A DNA stretch of 33,714 nucleotides from DATJZH01 sp035499215 (GCA_035499215.1 DATJZH010000426.1:1-33714), one strand, 5' to 3'; shown: positions 1 to 7,777, numbered from the stretch's first letter. The notes: a model not told the origin generated them from the letters alone. A program made the numbers and translations.

Positions 1-97
1 GCGCCGTCAGCTTTCCCGCGTGGCGAGCCGCCAGCCGACATCAGCTGCCGCCCGCATCAGAGCGCGACCGAGCATGTGCAGCCGGCCAGCCGCCGGG

Positions 98-430
98 CTA
101 GTGCGCGGCTTCGTATTCGCGGATGATCGAGGCCGGAATGCGGCCGCGCTCACTTACCTTGTGTCCGCGATCCCGCGCCCATGCCCTAATCTCAGAACTG
201 CGCTCACGGCCGGGGCCGGTCCGCGCCTTCCGCCGACGGCCGCCAGCGGTGGCCTTGCGGGCATGATCTGCGTAAGCGCCGACCTGGTCATGCAGGTCCT
301 TGGCATGTGCGGTGCACAGGTCGATCTCGAAGGCAGTTCCGTCAATGGAGAACGAAACTGTCTCCTTGCCCTCGACCTCGTCCTCGTGGGGAAGGTCGCA
401 GACAACCGTCACCACTGTCCTCTGAGCCAT
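98..430 (-). CDS. lsr2: Lsr2-family nucleoid-associated protein
   Basis: Small basic DNA-bridging protein that silences AT-rich and foreign DNA in actinobacteria. The start chosen gives 110 residues, the usual family length; it begins MAQRTVVTVVCDLPHEDE and has GGAAAGG nine bases upstream. An upstream in-frame ATG at 502 would add 24 non-conserved residues and lies on the promoter. The N-terminal half (about 1-60) is the beta-rich dimerisation domain. The C-terminal part (about 66-110) is the DNA-binding domain, with the AT-hook-like R95-G96-R97 that inserts into the minor groove. A basic linker (GRRRKAR) joins them. In mycobacteria and Streptomyces lsr2 lies just downstream of lysS in the same orientation; here argA and the NlpC gene lie between them. 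Confidence 0.95.
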   Translation of the reverse strand: MAQRTVVTVVCDLPHEDEVEGKETVSFSIDGTAFEIDLCTAHAKDLHDQVGAYADHARKATAGGRRRKARTGPGRERSSEIRAWARDRGHKVSERGRIPASIIREYEAAH

Positions 431-473
431 GAGAACCAGCCTTTCCGCTGGAGCAAGTCCATTTAGCGTGTTA

Positions 474-502
474 AACATATACCACGAGCGCGCCCTTGAC
501 AA
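474..502 (-). promoter_or_regulatory. Probable sigma-70 (HrdB/SigA-type) promoter of lsr2
   Basis: On the minus strand TTGTCA (502-497) is followed after exactly 17 bases by TATGTT (479-474). These match the -35 and -10 consensus at 5/6 and 4/6 positions. Transcription would start near 467, leaving a leader of about 37 bases before the lsr2 ATG. A perfect 10-bp palindrome CTGACGTCAG lies upstream at 536-545 and could be an operator. Assignment is by eye; no start-site data. Confidence 0.6.
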
Positions 503-583
503 TTCACGATAGATCGATTCGCAGTCAAAGTCACACTGACGTCAGGCAGCGGCAATCCGGATGTTTACAGTAACTCTCCGTAA

Positions 584-865
584 TCACCCAGATGGCCGCT
601 CGCCATCAAACTGATCCGGCACGTCCCGGCGTTCCCGCTGCGCCGATGGATCGCGGTCGGCCTGTTCAGTAATCCCGCCGTCCTCGGAAATATCGCCAGA
701 CAGAGCGTTGTCGTCCCGTTGCCGCTTGGCCGCCATCTCGTGCCGCAGGAAGGCGCCGACAGCTATGAGGAAAGCGAGGCACACAAGGAGCGGCGGGGTC
801 AGTACCGTCAGATCCTTCAGCGTCAGTCCGCCCCCTTCCCTTCCACCAGGCCGGCCAGCGTGCAT
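584..865 (-). CDS. Small single-pass membrane protein, function unknown
   Basis: A 93-residue reading frame upstream of lsr2 and on the same strand. Residues about 16-40 (LTLKDLTVLTPPLLVCLAFL and the residues after it) form one hydrophobic segment. It is followed by a basic stretch (RHEMAAKRQR), which suggests the charged C-terminal tail is cytoplasmic. The tail is acidic/polar and probably disordered. The ribosome site before the ATG is weak, and a start nearer the membrane segment is possible. I do not recognise a family. The clear membrane segment with positive-inside flank argues for a real gene, but the tail could equally be chance coding in GC-rich DNA. Confidence 0.4.
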   Translation of the reverse strand: MHAGRPGGREGGGLTLKDLTVLTPPLLVCLAFLIAVGAFLRHEMAAKRQRDDNALSGDISEDGGITEQADRDPSAQRERRDVPDQFDGERPSG

Positions 866-1887
866 TTCCCGCGTCCCCCGCCCTGGGCTGCGAGGCAGGC
901 GCGAGGCGGGCCGCCGGTCACTGCAATGCGCGGCACCGCCGCTTCCCTATGGGTCATTCCGCCGTCCCGGCTGGCGCACGCCCAGCGCTTCATTCCGCCG
1001 TGCCAGCGCGCTTGCCTCGGTCCCTTGCCCTTATTGTGCCGTGCCCGCCCTGCCCAGGCCGCGGCCGGGTCGGGCCAGGGTCGGGCCGGCGAGGCCGCCG
1101 GCCCGCAGGTATCCGTGCGGCACCAGGGCGGCTGCGGATGATCGGCCCGCCGGGGCGGGACAGCCGCAACAGCCGGGCACATCCGCCAGCCCCCGGCCCG
1201 GGCAATATCAACCCGCTATCTGCCCGGCGGGTCAGGCGTGAACTGACCGCCAAACTCGCGGGCGGCGCACCGGTGCATAGCAGACCCCCCGGCCGGCACG
1301 CTTAATGACCCTGGCAGAGCGGACTGTAACTGGCAGCTCAGCGTCGATCAGCTCATCCAGTCAGGATTTGCGCCGCGTGCCGCCCAGACTGCGGCATCGA
1401 GCGCCTGGCTTGGCCGGGATTTGCGTAAGGACACACGCCGTCGCTGGCGCCGGCGATTTCTTTCACCCGGCGCGGACTGACGACCCGGGCAGCACGCTCG
1501 TCCCATTCGAGGCACCACCACATCACGCACCGCGCCCGCCAAGATCGGCCTTGCCGCCACGGCCGGCCTATTTCCGGGGCGGGACTTCGGGGCTCCGGCT
1601 GAGATCCCCGGGAAGGCGGTGCCGGCTGCTAACTGCGACCTGCGCACGTGTGCACCTTGGCTCGCTGTCCTTGACGCAAAATCCGGCTTCGACTCAGTCG
1701 CAAACTGTTACCGCGACCTGGCCAGGCAGGTATTTGCCCTCGGCTATGGCTCTGCTGTGGCCGCTGATGAACGAGATGTGCTCGCGGCGAGACCAGTGGC
1801 GCCCGGTGCGGAACTCCGATGCCCATTCACAGCCGCGGGCTCGCAGCGAGGCCAGCACGTTCGGCGCGGATCCCGGATTACTTTGCT

Positions 1888-1960
1888 ATGGCACTTGCCA
1901 GCGGCGGGCATCGACCCGCCGCGGGCGCCGGTTCTCTATCCGGACGAAGGCAAGTGCCAT
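1888..1960. repeat. Nested 73-nt inverted repeat
   Basis: The outer arms ATGGCACTTGCC (1888-1899) and GGCAAGTGCCAT (1949-1960) are a perfect 12-bp inverted repeat. Inside sits a second perfect hairpin, GCGGCGGG (1901-1908) and CCCGCCGC (1915-1922), with a 6-base loop. On the minus strand a CCGG...CCGG pair encloses GGATAGAG-like sequence. Overall size and arrangement recall a tRNA, but a canonical tRNA cannot be drawn. It lies in a gene-free stretch. A small RNA, a terminator or a mobile-element trace are all possible. Confidence 0.55.
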
Positions 1961-2033
1961 CTGGGCGAGCACCAGAAATGCAGCATGCGCTTTGCACCGG
2001 ATGCGGGCAGGAGGCATGCGGGAGGCTGCCAGG

Positions 2034-2051
2034 AGTGCGCGAAGGCGCACT
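2034..2051. terminator. Short hairpin, possible terminator of argA
   Basis: AGTGCGC (2034-2040) and GCGCACT (2045-2051) form a perfect 7-bp stem with a GAAG/CTTC tetraloop. It lies about 145 bases beyond the argA stop. There is no T-run, as is common for actinobacterial terminators, so its role is a guess. Confidence 0.3.
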
Positions 2052-2195
2052 GCCGACGGCGAGCAGCGTGACGCAGCTTGCCGGCAGCTCAGGCTATCGG
2101 CGCGCCGGCCCGCCGGGATTGGCCAGCCTGGCGCAGCCGCCGGGCCTTACCGGAAACTGGCGGCACCGGCCGCCGGGCGTGAGCAGCCGTAGTGC

Positions 2196-2702
2196 CTAGA
2201 GGCGGACCAGCATCCGGGTGTTGCCCAGGGTATTCGGCTTCACCCGGTCGAGATCGAGGAACTCGGCGATGCCCTCGTCATAGCTGCGCAGCAACTCGGC
2301 GTAGACCTCCGGCGTGGTTGCCGTGTCGCCGCTGATCTCGCGGAATCCGTGCCGGCCGAAGAACCCGACGGCGAAGGTCAGGACGAATACCCGGCTGACG
2401 CCGAGCTCGCGCGCCGCGGCCAGCAGCGTCGCGACGAGCTCGTGCCCCGCCCCGCGGCCCTGATGTGCCGCACCTACCGCAATCGAGCGGATCTCGGCCA
2501 GGTCCTCCCACATCACGTGCAGTGCTCCGCAGCCGATCACCTCGCCGCCGGCATCGGAGCACGCGACCCAGAATTCCTGGACGTCCTCGTAGAGGGTGAC
2601 CGTCGGCTTGTCCAGCAGGCAGCCGGAAGCGACGTTGGCGTCGATCAGGCGGCGGATGGCCCGCACGTCACGGGTTTGCGCTCGCCGGATCGCATAATCC
2701 AT
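2196..2702 (-). CDS. argA: N-acetylglutamate synthase, GNAT type (ArgA-like)
   Basis: Acetylates the amino group of glutamate with acetyl-CoA, the first step of arginine synthesis. The protein is 168 residues of one GNAT fold. The acetyl-CoA pyrophosphate loop is seen as Q-G-R-G-A-G after the strand IRSIAV. The segments VTLYEDVQEFWVA and the C-terminal VKPNTLGN-RML match, from memory, the short actinobacterial ArgA represented by M. tuberculosis Rv2747. It is unlike the kinase-fused enterobacterial ArgA. The start at MDYAIRRAQ is favoured by AGGTGG seven bases upstream; an ATG at 2771 would add an unconserved basic extension. It stands alone between the gene-poor stretch and the riboswitch. 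Another amino-acid acetyltransferase is the alternative. Confidence 0.85.
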   Translation of the reverse strand: MDYAIRRAQTRDVRAIRRLIDANVASGCLLDKPTVTLYEDVQEFWVACSDAGGEVIGCGALHVMWEDLAEIRSIAVGAAHQGRGAGHELVATLLAAARELGVSRVFVLTFAVGFFGRHGFREISGDTATTPEVYAELLRSYDEGIAEFLDLDRVKPNTLGNTRMLVRL

Positions 2703-3107
2703 CGCCTGGCCACCTTCAGGGGAACGGGCTAAGACCCTTAGCCATCGCCGTCGTGATGATCCCGCCAGCATCCCAAACGCGGCTCAGGTCTGGCAATTCA
2801 CCTGGGCACAGAGCGTTACTCGGGAGGTACGTATTGCGCTGAACGGCTGCGGGCCCGTTGTTTGCCGCATATCACGCGCAGATCACGCTGTCCAGCCCTG
2901 CCCTCGCAAACAGCCGCTGACCTGCGAGGAATCCGATGAGTCGAGCGAGCCAGCGCAGCTGCGGCACGGCCGGCCAGGCCGCGAACGGCCGGTGCCGGCC
3001 GCCGGCAGGACGGGCGGGACCACAAAACTTTGCCATTCGGCCGGCGCCTTCCGTCCTCGTGCATTAACCTCCAACGCTGTTGCCCCGTTGCCGTTCGTTC
3101 CGCGAAA
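2703..3107. other. Intergenic region between argA and the riboswitch
   Basis: About 400 bases separate the divergent argA and NlpC/P60 genes. Small open frames on both strands have no protein-like features. A very GC-rich cluster of GGCCGG repeats at about 2969-3005 can form several hairpins. The promoters of argA and of the riboswitch transcript should lie here, but I could not identify convincing -35/-10 pairs. Confidence 0.4.
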
Positions 3108-3280
3108 GGCGCTGAATGAACGGCAGCACCCGCCGAGTCCCCGTCGCATAAGGCGACCCAGGGAGCCGGGGACCCATGTTCCCGGGGGTGAATCGGCGGG
3201 TCGGCCGCGTCGCGCGGCCGGCCCGCGGTAGGGCTGGCTCCTCCGGCCCGAACCCGTCAGCTAACCCGGCAGGCGGCCTA
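3108..3280 (+). promoter_or_regulatory. c-di-AMP riboswitch (ydaO/yuaA type)
   Basis: The conserved blocks of the ydaO/yuaA aptamer appear in order: GCGCTGAAT (3109-3117), GGGAGCCGGGGACCCA (3161-3176), GGGGGTGAATCGGC (about 3184-3197), and GGTAGGGCTGGCTCCTCC followed by GGCCCGAACCCGTCAGCTAACC and GGCAGGCGGC (3227-3277). A variable GC-rich hairpin (GGCCGCG...CGCGGCC) lies between blocks, as is usual. This class binds cyclic di-AMP and in actinobacteria commonly precedes genes for cell-wall hydrolases, as it does here. It ends just before the ribosome site of the NlpC/P60 gene. Boundaries are approximate. Confidence 0.93.
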
Positions 3281-3302
3281 GGAGAGGAGACTCCACGTGG
3301 AG
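3281..3302 (+). promoter_or_regulatory. Ribosome site and start codon inside alternative hairpins
   Basis: The ribosome site GGAGAGGAGA (3281-3290) is followed by CTCC (3291-3294), ACGT and GGAG (3299-3302), so the GTG start (3297-3299) lies within the perfect palindrome CTCCACGTGGAG. CTCC can pair either with the ribosome site or with the start of the coding region. This could be the translational output of the riboswitch. The pairing is read from sequence; its use is inferred. Confidence 0.45.
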
Positions 3303-4343
3303 CGCTCGCCGCGCGGCAGGCATAGGCCAGCTGGCTTACCAGGGGCGCTCCGCCGCATCAGGCCGTGCCGGGCACCCGCTCGGCTGGCCGCACTGACGGG
3401 CGCAGCGACCGTGATCGGCACGGTCCTGCCGGCCGCCGCCGCAGGCGCAGCATCGGCATCGTCGCCCACCTTACCGCAGCTCGTCGCCAGGGCCAGCCAG
3501 CTGTCGAACGAGATCGACAGCCTCAGTCAGCAGTACGACGGGCTGAAGATCCAGCTCAGCCAGGCGCACAGGGAGATCAGCGTCGCCAGGCAGACGGCCC
3601 TGCGCGACGCGAGACAGCTTGCCGCGGGCCAGGCGGCCGTCGGCCGGATCGCGGCCATGGGGTACATGACCGGCGGCATCAACCCGGCGCTCGCGCTGCT
3701 GCAGAGCAGCGACCCGCAGAAGCTGCTGAATCAGGCGTCCATCATGGTGCAGCTGCAGCAGCAGAATGGCGACCGGGTGAGCGCGGTTGCCGCCGCCGAG
3801 GCTGCCGCCCGCCGGGCACAGCTGACCGCTGCCCAGCAGCAGAGCCATGCTGCCACGCTCGCCGCGGCCATGCACGCGAAGGTGGCCGCGATCCAGGCCA
3901 GGGAAAACGTGCTGAATAGCGCCGCGTTCAGCAGGGCACTGGCCATTTACCACCGGACAGGCCGCTATCCGACTCCCACGGTTCGCGGCGACTCCGTCGG
4001 TTCCCAGGCCCTGCGATATGCGCTGACCCGGCTAGGCGATGCCTACGTGTGGGGTGCCGCAGGCCCGGGCCAGTTCGACTGCTCGGGCCTGGTGATGTGG
4101 GCGTACGCGCAGGTCGGCATCAGCCTGGAGCATTACACCGGCGACCAGTGGAATGAGGGCGAGCATATCCCGCGCAGCCAGCTGCAGCCCGGTGACCTGG
4201 TCTTCTTCTTCCCCGACATCGGCCACGTCGGCCTGTACGTCGGCCATGGCCTGATGGTGGACGCGCCCACCTACGGCCAGCCGGTGCAGATCCAGCCGGT
4301 GTTCTGGAGCGCCTACGTCGGCGCGGTCCGCATCGTCGCCTGA
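3297..4343 (+). CDS. Secreted NlpC/P60 peptidoglycan endopeptidase with coiled coil
   Basis: Cuts peptide stems of peptidoglycan, probably the D-Glu to diaminopimelate bond, during growth or division. Residues 1-55 are a long basic leader with a hydrophobic core (LAALTGAATVIGTVLPAAAA), consistent with export. Residues about 60-220 are a glutamine/alanine-rich coiled coil. The C-terminal NlpC/P60 domain (about 235-348) has catalytic Cys262 in FDCSGLVMWAY and His310 in GHVGLYVG, with Asp322 in MVDAPTYG at the usual third position. The layout resembles RipA/RipC-type hydrolases, where the coiled coil restrains the enzyme until activated. The GTG start is set by GGAGAGGAGA upstream. The c-di-AMP riboswitch directly in front implies control by that messenger. 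Confidence 0.93.
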   Translation: MERSPRGRHRPAGLPGALRRIRPCRAPARLAALTGAATVIGTVLPAAAAGAASASSPTLPQLVARASQLSNEIDSLSQQYDGLKIQLSQAHREISVARQTALRDARQLAAGQAAVGRIAAMGYMTGGINPALALLQSSDPQKLLNQASIMVQLQQQNGDRVSAVAAAEAAARRAQLTAAQQQSHAATLAAAMHAKVAAIQARENVLNSAAFSRALAIYHRTGRYPTPTVRGDSVGSQALRYALTRLGDAYVWGAAGPGQFDCSGLVMWAYAQVGISLEHYTGDQWNEGEHIPRSQLQPGDLVFFFPDIGHVGLYVGHGLMVDAPTYGQPVQIQPVFWSAYVGAVRIVA

Positions 4344-4357
4344 CGACGATCAGGCCA

Positions 4358-4372
4358 GCCGGGCGGACCGGC
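4358..4372. terminator. Weak hairpin between convergent genes
   Basis: GCCGG (4358-4362) and CCGGC (4368-4372) make a 5-bp stem in the 39-bp gap between the convergent NlpC/P60 and lysS genes. A terminator is expected here, but the stem is short and has no T-run. Confidence 0.25.
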
Positions 4373-4382
4373 CCGCGCGTTC

Positions 4383-5927
4383 TCAGACCGGCTTGACGAG
4401 CGGGAAGAGGACGGTCTCGCGCATGCCCGCGCCAGTCAGCATGATCAGCAGCCGATCGATCCCCATGCCCATCCCGCCGCTGGGCGGCATGCCGTACTCC
4501 AGCGCCTGCAGGAAATCCTCGTCCAGCTGCATCGCCTCCGGGTCCCCCCCGGCGGCCAGCAGGGACTGGGCCGTGAGCCGCGCGCGCTCCTCGACCGGGT
4601 CCACCAGCTCGGAGTAGGCCGTGGCGATCTCGGTGCCGAAGGCGACCAGGTCCCATTTCTCGGCGAGCCGGGGGTCAGACCTGTGCTGCCTGGTCAGCGG
4701 TGCTACCTCGACCGGGAAGTCCAGGTAGAAGGTCGGCCCGACGGTGCGGGCCTCCACCAGGTGCTCGTAGAGCTCGAGCACTACCTGAGCGCGGTTCCAG
4801 CCGGGCTGCACCACGATGGCCGCCGCGGCGGCCATCTTGCGCAGGCGCTCCTCCGAGGTGTCCGGGCTGACCTGCTCGCCAAGGGCCTGCGACAGCGCCC
4901 CGTACAAGGTCCGGCGCGGCCATTCCCCGCCGATGTCGAATTCCGATCCGTCGGGCCGCCGGATGACTGTTCCGCCCAGGCCATCACGTGCCGATGCCTG
5001 GATCAGCTCTCTGGTCAGCTCGGCCATCGTGGTGTAGTCACCATAGGCCTGGTAAGCCTCGAGCATCGTGAACTCGGGGTTGTGCGTCGCGTCGACGCCC
5101 TCATTACGGAAGATGCGCCCGAGTTCATAGACTCGCTCGATACCTGCGACAACCAGCCGCTTGAGGTAGAGCTCCAGTGCTATCCGCAGGTAGAGGTCCA
5201 GGTTGAAGGCATTTATGCGGGTGCTGAACGGCCGGGCGTTCGCGCCGCCGTGCAGCGTCTGCAGGACCGGGGTCTCCGCTTCCAGGTACCCGCGGGCGTG
5301 CAGTTCTTCCCGGATGGTGCGCGTCACGGAAGCACGCAGCTCCGCCATCCGCCGCGGCTCCGGGTTCATGATCAGGTCCAGGTAGCGCTGCCGGACCCGT
5401 GCCTGCGGATCCGACAGCCCCTTGCGCTTGTCCGGCAGTGGCCGCAGCGCCTTCGACGTGATCGCGAAGGAGTCGGCGAGAACGGAGAGCTCGCCGCTGT
5501 TGGAGGCGATCACCTCGCCCTCGACGCCGATGTGGTCACCGAGGTCAACGTCCTGCTTCCAGGAAGCGACCGCCCGCTCTCCGGCCCGGTCGAGAGAGAT
5601 CATGACCTGGATATCGCCGGTGCCGTCCCGGATGGTCGCGAAGCACAGCTTGCCGCCGTCGCGGCGGAGCATGACCCGGCCGGTAACGCCAACCCGCTCA
5701 CCGGTCTGTGTCCGGGCGGGCAACTCCGGATGCCGGCTGCGCACCTGCGCGATCGTGTCCGTGCGCGGGAAGCCGACCGGGTACGGGTCGACGCCCGCTG
5801 CCCTCAGCCGCTCGAGCTTGGCCCGGCGCACCTGCATCTGCTCGGGCATATCCGCGTCAGCCCGGCGGCCGCTGCCCGCGCTGGCGCTGCCCGCGCTGGC
5901 GCTGCCTGGCCGGTCTTCTTCCGTCAT
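4383..5927 (-). CDS. lysS: Lysyl-tRNA synthetase, class II
   Basis: Charges tRNA-Lys with lysine in the cytoplasm. The 514-residue protein has the OB-fold anticodon-binding domain in the first third (GRVMLRRDGGKLCFATIRDG) and the class II catalytic core after it. Visible motifs are motif 2 (RIFRNEGVDATHNPEFTMLE) and motif 3 (GGMGMGIDRLLIMLTGA). The start at MTEEDRPGSASAG is the first plausible ATG, but the ribosome site is weak. The first 25 or so residues include a SASAG tandem repeat and are probably disordered, so a later start such as MPEQMQVRRAKL cannot be excluded. It is the last gene of the long minus-strand cofactor cluster, 107 bp after coaX. Unlike mycobacterial LysX, it is not fused to the DUF2156 membrane protein encoded upstream. 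Confidence 0.97.
   Translation of the reverse strand: MTEEDRPGSASAGSASAGSGRRADADMPEQMQVRRAKLERLRAAGVDPYPVGFPRTDTIAQVRSRHPELPARTQTGERVGVTGRVMLRRDGGKLCFATIRDGTGDIQVMISLDRAGERAVASWKQDVDLGDHIGVEGEVIASNSGELSVLADSFAITSKALRPLPDKRKGLSDPQARVRQRYLDLIMNPEPRRMAELRASVTRTIREELHARGYLEAETPVLQTLHGGANARPFSTRINAFNLDLYLRIALELYLKRLVVAGIERVYELGRIFRNEGVDATHNPEFTMLEAYQAYGDYTTMAELTRELIQASARDGLGGTVIRRPDGSEFDIGGEWPRRTLYGALSQALGEQVSPDTSEERLRKMAAAAAIVVQPGWNRAQVVLELYEHLVEARTVGPTFYLDFPVEVAPLTRQHRSDPRLAEKWDLVAFGTEIATAYSELVDPVEERARLTAQSLLAAGGDPEAMQLDEDFLQALEYGMPPSGGMGMGIDRLLIMLTGAGMRETVLFPLVKPV
5871..5910. repeat. 15-bp tandem repeat inside the 5' end of lysS
   Basis: GCTGCCCGCGCTGGC occurs at 5871-5885 and 5886-5900, with a partial third copy to 5910. 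It encodes the SASAGSASAG repeat at the LysS N-terminus. Copy number could vary without breaking the frame, since the unit is five codons. Confidence 0.8.
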
Positions 5928-5994
5928 CTGCCTGAGGCTACCGGGGCGCCAGGGCGGCAGGCACCGGTATATCCGCTGCCGGGCGCCAGGGGGG

Positions 5995-6013
5995 CCGCGG
6001 GAGCCGCCCGCGG
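5995..6013. terminator. GC hairpin between coaX and lysS
   Basis: CCGCGGG (5995-6001) and CCCGCGG (6007-6013) form a perfect 7-bp stem with a 5-base loop, about 20 bases after the coaX stop. It may be a partial terminator that separates lysS from the upstream cluster, or a processing site. There is no T-run. Confidence 0.35.
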
Positions 6014-6034
6014 CGCCGCGGGAAGCCGCCCGGC

Positions 6035-6826
6035 TCAGGAATCGGCGGTATTGCGCTCGTAGATGAGCCGCAGGCCGACGAGCGTCAGCCACGGCTCGTA
6101 GGCGTCGATGACGCGGACCTCGTCCATGACGAGCTGAGCCAGGCCGCCCGTCGCGATAATCGTCACCGAGTCCGGATCGGCCGGGGCCAGCTCGGCAGCC
6201 ATCCGGGTGGTGATGCCCTCGACCTGGCCGGCGAAGCCGAAAATGATGCCCGACTGCAGCGCCTCCACGGTGTTCTTGCCGATCACCCGAGACGGCCTGG
6301 CCAGTTCCACCTTGAGCAGCTGGGCCGCGCGGCGGGACAGCGCATCGACGGAGATCTCGATGCCCGGCGCGAGCGCGCCGCCCACGAACTCGCCCCGCTC
6401 GCTGATCGCATCGAAGTTCGTCGACGTGCCGAAGTCGACCACGATAGCCGGGCCGCCGTACAGGTGCACGGCGGCGGCAGCGTTCATGATCCGGTCGCTG
6501 CCGACCTCCTTGGGATTGTCCATCCGGATCGGCACGCCGGTCCGGATGCCTGGCTCCACGATGAGCGCAGGCACGTTGCCGTAATAGCGGCTGCACACCT
6601 CCCGCATCTGATGCAGCACGGACGGCACGGTAGAGCACAGCGCTATGCCGCTGATGTCCGGCTCTTTGAACAACGCGCTCTGGGCCAGCAGGCCCTGCAG
6701 GATAACCGCGAGCTCGTCAGCGGTCCGGACCGGGTCGGTGGCAATCCGCCAGTGCTCGACCACCTCGGTGCCGTGGAACATGCCGAGCACGGTATTGGTG
6801 TTCCCCACGTCAATCGTCAGCAGCAT
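6035..6826 (-). CDS. coaX: Type III pantothenate kinase
   Basis: Phosphorylates pantothenate, the first step of coenzyme A synthesis from vitamin B5; this class is insensitive to CoA feedback. The 263-residue length is typical. The ASKHA-fold motifs are visible: D6-VGNTNT (phosphate-binding loop with catalytic Asp6), KEVGSDRIMNA, D131-FGTSTNFDAI, and ATGGLAQLV near the end. AGGGAG four bases before the ATG is a strong ribosome site. It lies 15 bp after nadC. With panC in the same cluster, pantothenate synthesis and use are encoded together. Confidence 0.96.
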   Translation of the reverse strand: MLLTIDVGNTNTVLGMFHGTEVVEHWRIATDPVRTADELAVILQGLLAQSALFKEPDISGIALCSTVPSVLHQMREVCSRYYGNVPALIVEPGIRTGVPIRMDNPKEVGSDRIMNAAAAVHLYGGPAIVVDFGTSTNFDAISERGEFVGGALAPGIEISVDALSRRAAQLLKVELARPSRVIGKNTVEALQSGIIFGFAGQVEGITTRMAAELAPADPDSVTIIATGGLAQLVMDEVRVIDAYEPWLTLVGLRLIYERNTADS

Positions 6827-6841
6827 GGCACTCCCTGGTGG

Positions 6842-7777
6842 CTAGCGGGCCGGGACGAGGTCGAGGCCGATGTCGAGAGCCGGGGCGGAATGGGTGAGCG
6901 CGCCCACCGCCAGGTAGTCGACTCCGGTCTGCGCGGCCTCGCGGGCCGTGGCGAGGGTCAGCCCGCCGCTGGCTTCCAGGCGGGCCCGGCCGGCGGCCAG
7001 GCCGACCGCCTCCGCCATTGCCCCGATGGCGAAATTGTCCAGCAAGATCAGTTCCGCTCCTGCCGCCAGCGCCTCTGCGACCTGGGCAAGGGTGTCGCAC
7101 TCGACCTCGACGGGGATGCCGGCCGCCTGCCCGGTTACCGCGGCGAACGCTGCGGATACCGATCCGGCGGCGGCCACATGGTTGTCCTTGATCAGCGCGG
7201 CATCGGCGAGTGACATCCGGTGATTCACCCCGCCGCCGCACCGGACCGCGTACTTCTGCAGCGCGCGCAGGCCGGGAAGCGTCTTGCGGGTGTCCCTGAT
7301 CTGCGCTCGGGTCCCGGCTACCGCGTCCACCCAGCGCCGCGTCAGCGTTGCCACCCCGGACAGGTGGCAGAGCAGGTTGAGCGCGGTCCGCTCGGCCGTC
7401 AGGATCGCCCTGACGCGACCGTGCACGGTCGCCAGTACCTGGCCGGCCAGCACGGCGTCGCCGTCGGCTGCCAGGTACCGGACCACGACCGGCCGGGAGT
7501 CCGCGGCCGGGCCGGACGCCGCCGCGAACACCGCCTCGGCCACCGGCAGCCCGGCTACCACGCCAGCTGCCCTGGCCACCAGGTGGGCGTCGCCCAGGGC
7601 GGCGGGCGCGATGGTGGCGCGGGTGGTGACGTCCGTTCCGCCGGCCAGATCCTCGGCCAGCGCGGCCCGGACCAGCCGGGCCGCGGCGGCAGGATCGAGG
7701 CCCGCCGCGGCCAGCCTGCTCGTCAGGTCTGCCCGGGCCGCCCCCGCCGGCTCTCGCGGTGATGCCCGATCAGGCAT
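6842..7777 (-). CDS. nadC: Nicotinate-nucleotide pyrophosphorylase (carboxylating)
   Basis: Converts quinolinate and PRPP to nicotinate mononucleotide, the third step of de novo NAD synthesis. The 311-residue protein shows the family signatures: RDTRKTLPGLRALQKYAV, GGGVNHRMSLADAALIKDNH, the quinolinate/PRPP-binding EVECDTLAQV, and ILLDNF followed by EASGGLTL. The ATG overlaps the end of nadB by 8 bp (ATGCCTGA), which implies translational coupling. The first 15 residues are alanine-rich and not conserved. NadB and NadC act on consecutive intermediates; nadA is not in this window. Confidence 0.96.
   Translation of the reverse strand: MPDRASPREPAGAARADLTSRLAAAGLDPAAAARLVRAALAEDLAGGTDVTTRATIAPAALGDAHLVARAAGVVAGLPVAEAVFAAASGPAADSRPVVVRYLAADGDAVLAGQVLATVHGRVRAILTAERTALNLLCHLSGVATLTRRWVDAVAGTRAQIRDTRKTLPGLRALQKYAVRCGGGVNHRMSLADAALIKDNHVAAAGSVSAAFAAVTGQAAGIPVEVECDTLAQVAEALAAGAELILLDNFAIGAMAEAVGLAAGRARLEASGGLTLATAREAAQTGVDYLAVGALTHSAPALDIGLDLVPAR

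Larger units (their letters stand above)
866..2195. other. 1.3-kb stretch with no convincing gene
   Basis: Reading frames exist on both strands, the longest being 1305-2192 on plus. Their products are arginine/serine/proline-rich, show no recognisable domain and lack a good ribosome site, so they look like chance open frames. A 54-codon minus frame (1858-1694, GTG start) has a more protein-like composition, including EFRTGRHWSRREHISF and EGKYLPGQVAVTV, and may be a gene relic. Local features are a nested inverted repeat (1888-1960) and a short hairpin (2034-2051). Base composition is slightly more AT-rich around 1660-1770 than in neighbouring genes. Confidence 0.5.

Noticed and set aside
496..501. 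Plus-strand -35 TTGACA
   Set aside because: A consensus hexamer, but no -10 follows at 16-18 bases; the minus-strand pair at the same place is better.
1888..1960. tRNA gene on the minus strand
   Set aside because: The outer stem is 12 bp rather than 7, the T-loop-like hairpin has a 6-base loop, no anticodon arm can be drawn and the invariant TTCRA is broken.
1305..2192. 295-codon open frame on the plus strand
   Set aside because: Product is rich in Arg, Ser, Pro and Ala without any domain, no ribosome site, and it spans the inverted repeat; long chance frames are common at this GC content.
4683..6062. 459-codon frame opposite lysS
   Set aside because: Antisense shadow of a strongly conserved gene; caused by high third-position GC.
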